Source: Lachnospiraceae bacterium (GTDB taxonomy: Bacteria; Bacillota; Clostridia; Lachnospirales; Lachnospiraceae). Taken from it: a stretch of 5,992 bases of DNA. A program made the position numbers and the translations under genes. The notes beneath the pieces are model-generated. The model was not told the origin of the DNA. It did not search any database and saw only the letters and a list, made by a program, of their open reading frames with translations. Positions 5,072-5,992 of this stretch are shown here, one piece after another; position 1 is the first letter of the stretch, and each line of letters starts with the position of its first letter. The DNA lies in contig SFDP01000075.1 of assembly GCA_004558185.1 (NCBI GenBank), positions 1 to 5,992 of the forward strand. The letters are read 5' to 3'.

Positions 5072-5842
5072 ATGAGATTTCGCCCATGTATTGACATTCA
5101 CAATGGAAAAGTAAAACAGATTATCGGGGGAAGCCTGAAGGATATGGGAGATCAGGCTGAGGAGAATTTTGTCTCCGAACTGGGAGCCGAGGCCTATGCC
5201 CGTCTTTATCAGAAGTATGGACTGAAAGGCGGACATATTATTCTCCTTAACGGTAAGTCCAGTCCTTATTACGAAGAGACCCGAAATCAGGCATTACAGG
5301 CACTGCGGTGCTATCCCGGCGGCTTGCAGCTTGGAGGAGGGATAACCGTAGAAAATGCGGCAGAGTATTTGGAGGCAGGTGCTGCAAAGGTGATCGTAAC
5401 CTCTTATGTTTTTCGAAATGGAGAGGTAGATTTTGAGCATCTGGAAAAATTGTCGAAGGAGGTGGGAAGAGAAAATCTGGTGCTGGACTTAAGCTGCCGT
5501 AAAAAAGAAGAGAAGTATTATATTGTTACGGATAGATGGCAGCAGTTTACCAAAGTGATTCTGGAAGAAAAAAGTCTGGAGCTATTTTCCCGTTATGCAG
5601 AAGAATTTCTTATCCATGCAGTAGATGTAGAGGGAAAGGCAAGCGGAATAGAAGAAGGGGTGGTCAACCTGCTGGGAGAATGGGGAAAGCTGCCCATGAC
5701 CTACGCCGGTGGCATCCGCAGCATGGAAGATCTGCAAAAGCTGGAAGCTCTGGGAAAGGGGCAGATTGACTTTACTGTGGGCAGTGCACTGAATCTGTTT
5801 GGCGGACAGTTGGAATTTGCAGAGCTGGTGCAACGGTTTTAA
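5072..5842 (+). CDS. hisA: ProFAR isomerase (HisA), eukaryotic HIS6 type
   Basis: This cytoplasmic enzyme catalyses the fourth step of histidine synthesis, the Amadori isomerisation of ProFAR to PRFAR. The 256-residue product is a TIM barrel with the two expected catalytic aspartates: Asp8 in CIDIHNGKV and Asp139 in VLDLSCRK. It follows the yeast HIS6 pattern rather than the common bacterial HisA: CIDIHNGKVKQIIGG at 6-20, the SCRK block at 141-144, FLIHAVDVEG at 179-188, YAGGIRS at 211-217, and GSALNLFGG near the end. Phosphate-binding glycines are in the YAGG and GSA loops. No other his gene is in the window, so histidine genes must lie elsewhere or to the right. It diverges from the lipoprotein gene; no clear terminator follows. 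The first ATG (5060) would add four residues and is rejected in favour of 5072, which has GGAG six bases upstream and gives the family N-terminus MRFRPCIDIH. Confidence 0.93.
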   Translation: MRFRPCIDIHNGKVKQIIGGSLKDMGDQAEENFVSELGAEAYARLYQKYGLKGGHIILLNGKSSPYYEETRNQALQALRCYPGGLQLGGGITVENAAEYLEAGAAKVIVTSYVFRNGEVDFEHLEKLSKEVGRENLVLDLSCRKKEEKYYIVTDRWQQFTKVILEEKSLELFSRYAEEFLIHAVDVEGKASGIEEGVVNLLGEWGKLPMTYAGGIRSMEDLQKLEALGKGQIDFTVGSALNLFGGQLEFAELVQRF

Positions 5843-5934
5843 ATTAACTACACCATATCACTTGTTCAGAAAAATATACTGCGTGAATAGTTACTAGTAT
5901 AACGGTTTCAAAATAACCCGACTCTATAACTTGA
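5843..5934. other. Intergenic stretch after hisA
   Basis: This AT-rich spacer has no gene. The only structures seen are weak: a short GTTA/TAAC inverted repeat around CTAGTA (5890-5903) and a 17-base sequence at 5901-5917 matching the end of hisA (5832-5848) at 15 positions. No intrinsic terminator for hisA is visible. Confidence 0.4.
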
Positions 5935-5992
5935 CTATTTTTTCGATTGCACAGCTTCAAAATCCTCAGCGTAGCCCGCTACGCCTACGTTT
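5935..5992 (-). CDS. Possible 3' end of an unidentified gene, cut by the window edge
   Basis: Read on the minus strand, an open frame enters from the right edge and ends NVGVAGYAEDFEAVQSKK followed by TAG (stop at 5935-5937). Eighteen codons are too few to identify a family, but the composition is protein-like and the polar ending KK is common. The DNA also contains GCGTAGC-CC-GCTACGC, an inverted repeat that lies within the codons for GVAGYA, so a non-coding palindrome or repeat is the alternative. Confidence 0.3.
   Translation of the reverse strand, partial: NVGVAGYAEDFEAVQSKK

Noticed and set aside
4681..5094. Plus-strand frame of 137 codons antisense to the lipoprotein gene
   Set aside because: It mirrors the repetitive lipoprotein codons and runs across the intergenic region into hisA; the minus-strand gene has the signal peptide, lipobox, ribosome binding site and terminator.
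5832..5917. Imperfect 17-base repeat (15 matches) at 5832-5848 and 5901-5917
   Set aside because: It is short, AT-rich and partly inside the hisA 3' end. Chance is the simplest explanation, and no flanking structure marks an attachment site or insertion.

Overview
The window looks like chromosomal DNA of a low-to-moderate GC Firmicute, most likely a clostridium of the Lachnospiraceae type. The evidence is strong AGGAGG-type ribosome binding sites, a class III (Firmicutes-type) fructose-1,6-bisphosphatase, and a HisA of the eukaryotic HIS6 type, which I recall as occurring in only a limited set of bacteria including clostridia. The assignment rests on gene content and is inference.

Layout. 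Positions 1-315 hold no convincing gene. They carry a hairpin-rich repeat element bounded by two diverged copies of a 22-bp direct repeat, one short terminator-like hairpin, and an AT-rich palindrome. A near-consensus promoter (TTGACA, 17 bp, TATGAT with an extended -10 TG) lies at 316-344 inside a terminator-like hairpin. It should start a transcript near 351 with a leader of about 247 nt. The leader can fold into a nested branched structure and ends in a 9-bp terminator-like hairpin with a T-rich tail directly before the dapA ribosome binding site. I do not recognise it as a lysine riboswitch or a T-box.

Positions 598-4326 form a probable co-directional operon: dapA (4-hydroxy-tetrahydrodipicolinate synthase), dapB (4-hydroxy-tetrahydrodipicolinate reductase) and fbp (class III fructose-1,6-bisphosphatase). 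DapA and DapB are consecutive steps from aspartate semialdehyde towards diaminopimelate and lysine, needed for peptidoglycan and protein. Fbp is the irreversible gluconeogenic step. The starts of dapB and fbp are placed downstream of the longest open frames because the ribosome binding sites decide them.

Positions 4327-4488 carry four stem-loops in a row between the convergent fbp and lipoprotein genes; the first and last look like terminators for the two flanking genes. A small Asn-rich lipoprotein is encoded on the minus strand (4503-4952). Divergent from it, hisA (5072-5842) encodes the histidine-pathway isomerase without any other his gene in view. The right edge (5935-5992) may hold the last codons of an unidentified minus-strand gene.

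The five main genes are ordinary metabolism or recognisable families. The most interesting material is non-coding: the dapA leader, the hairpin cluster after fbp and the repeat element at the left edge. All RNA structures were found by eye and need folding and comparative tests.
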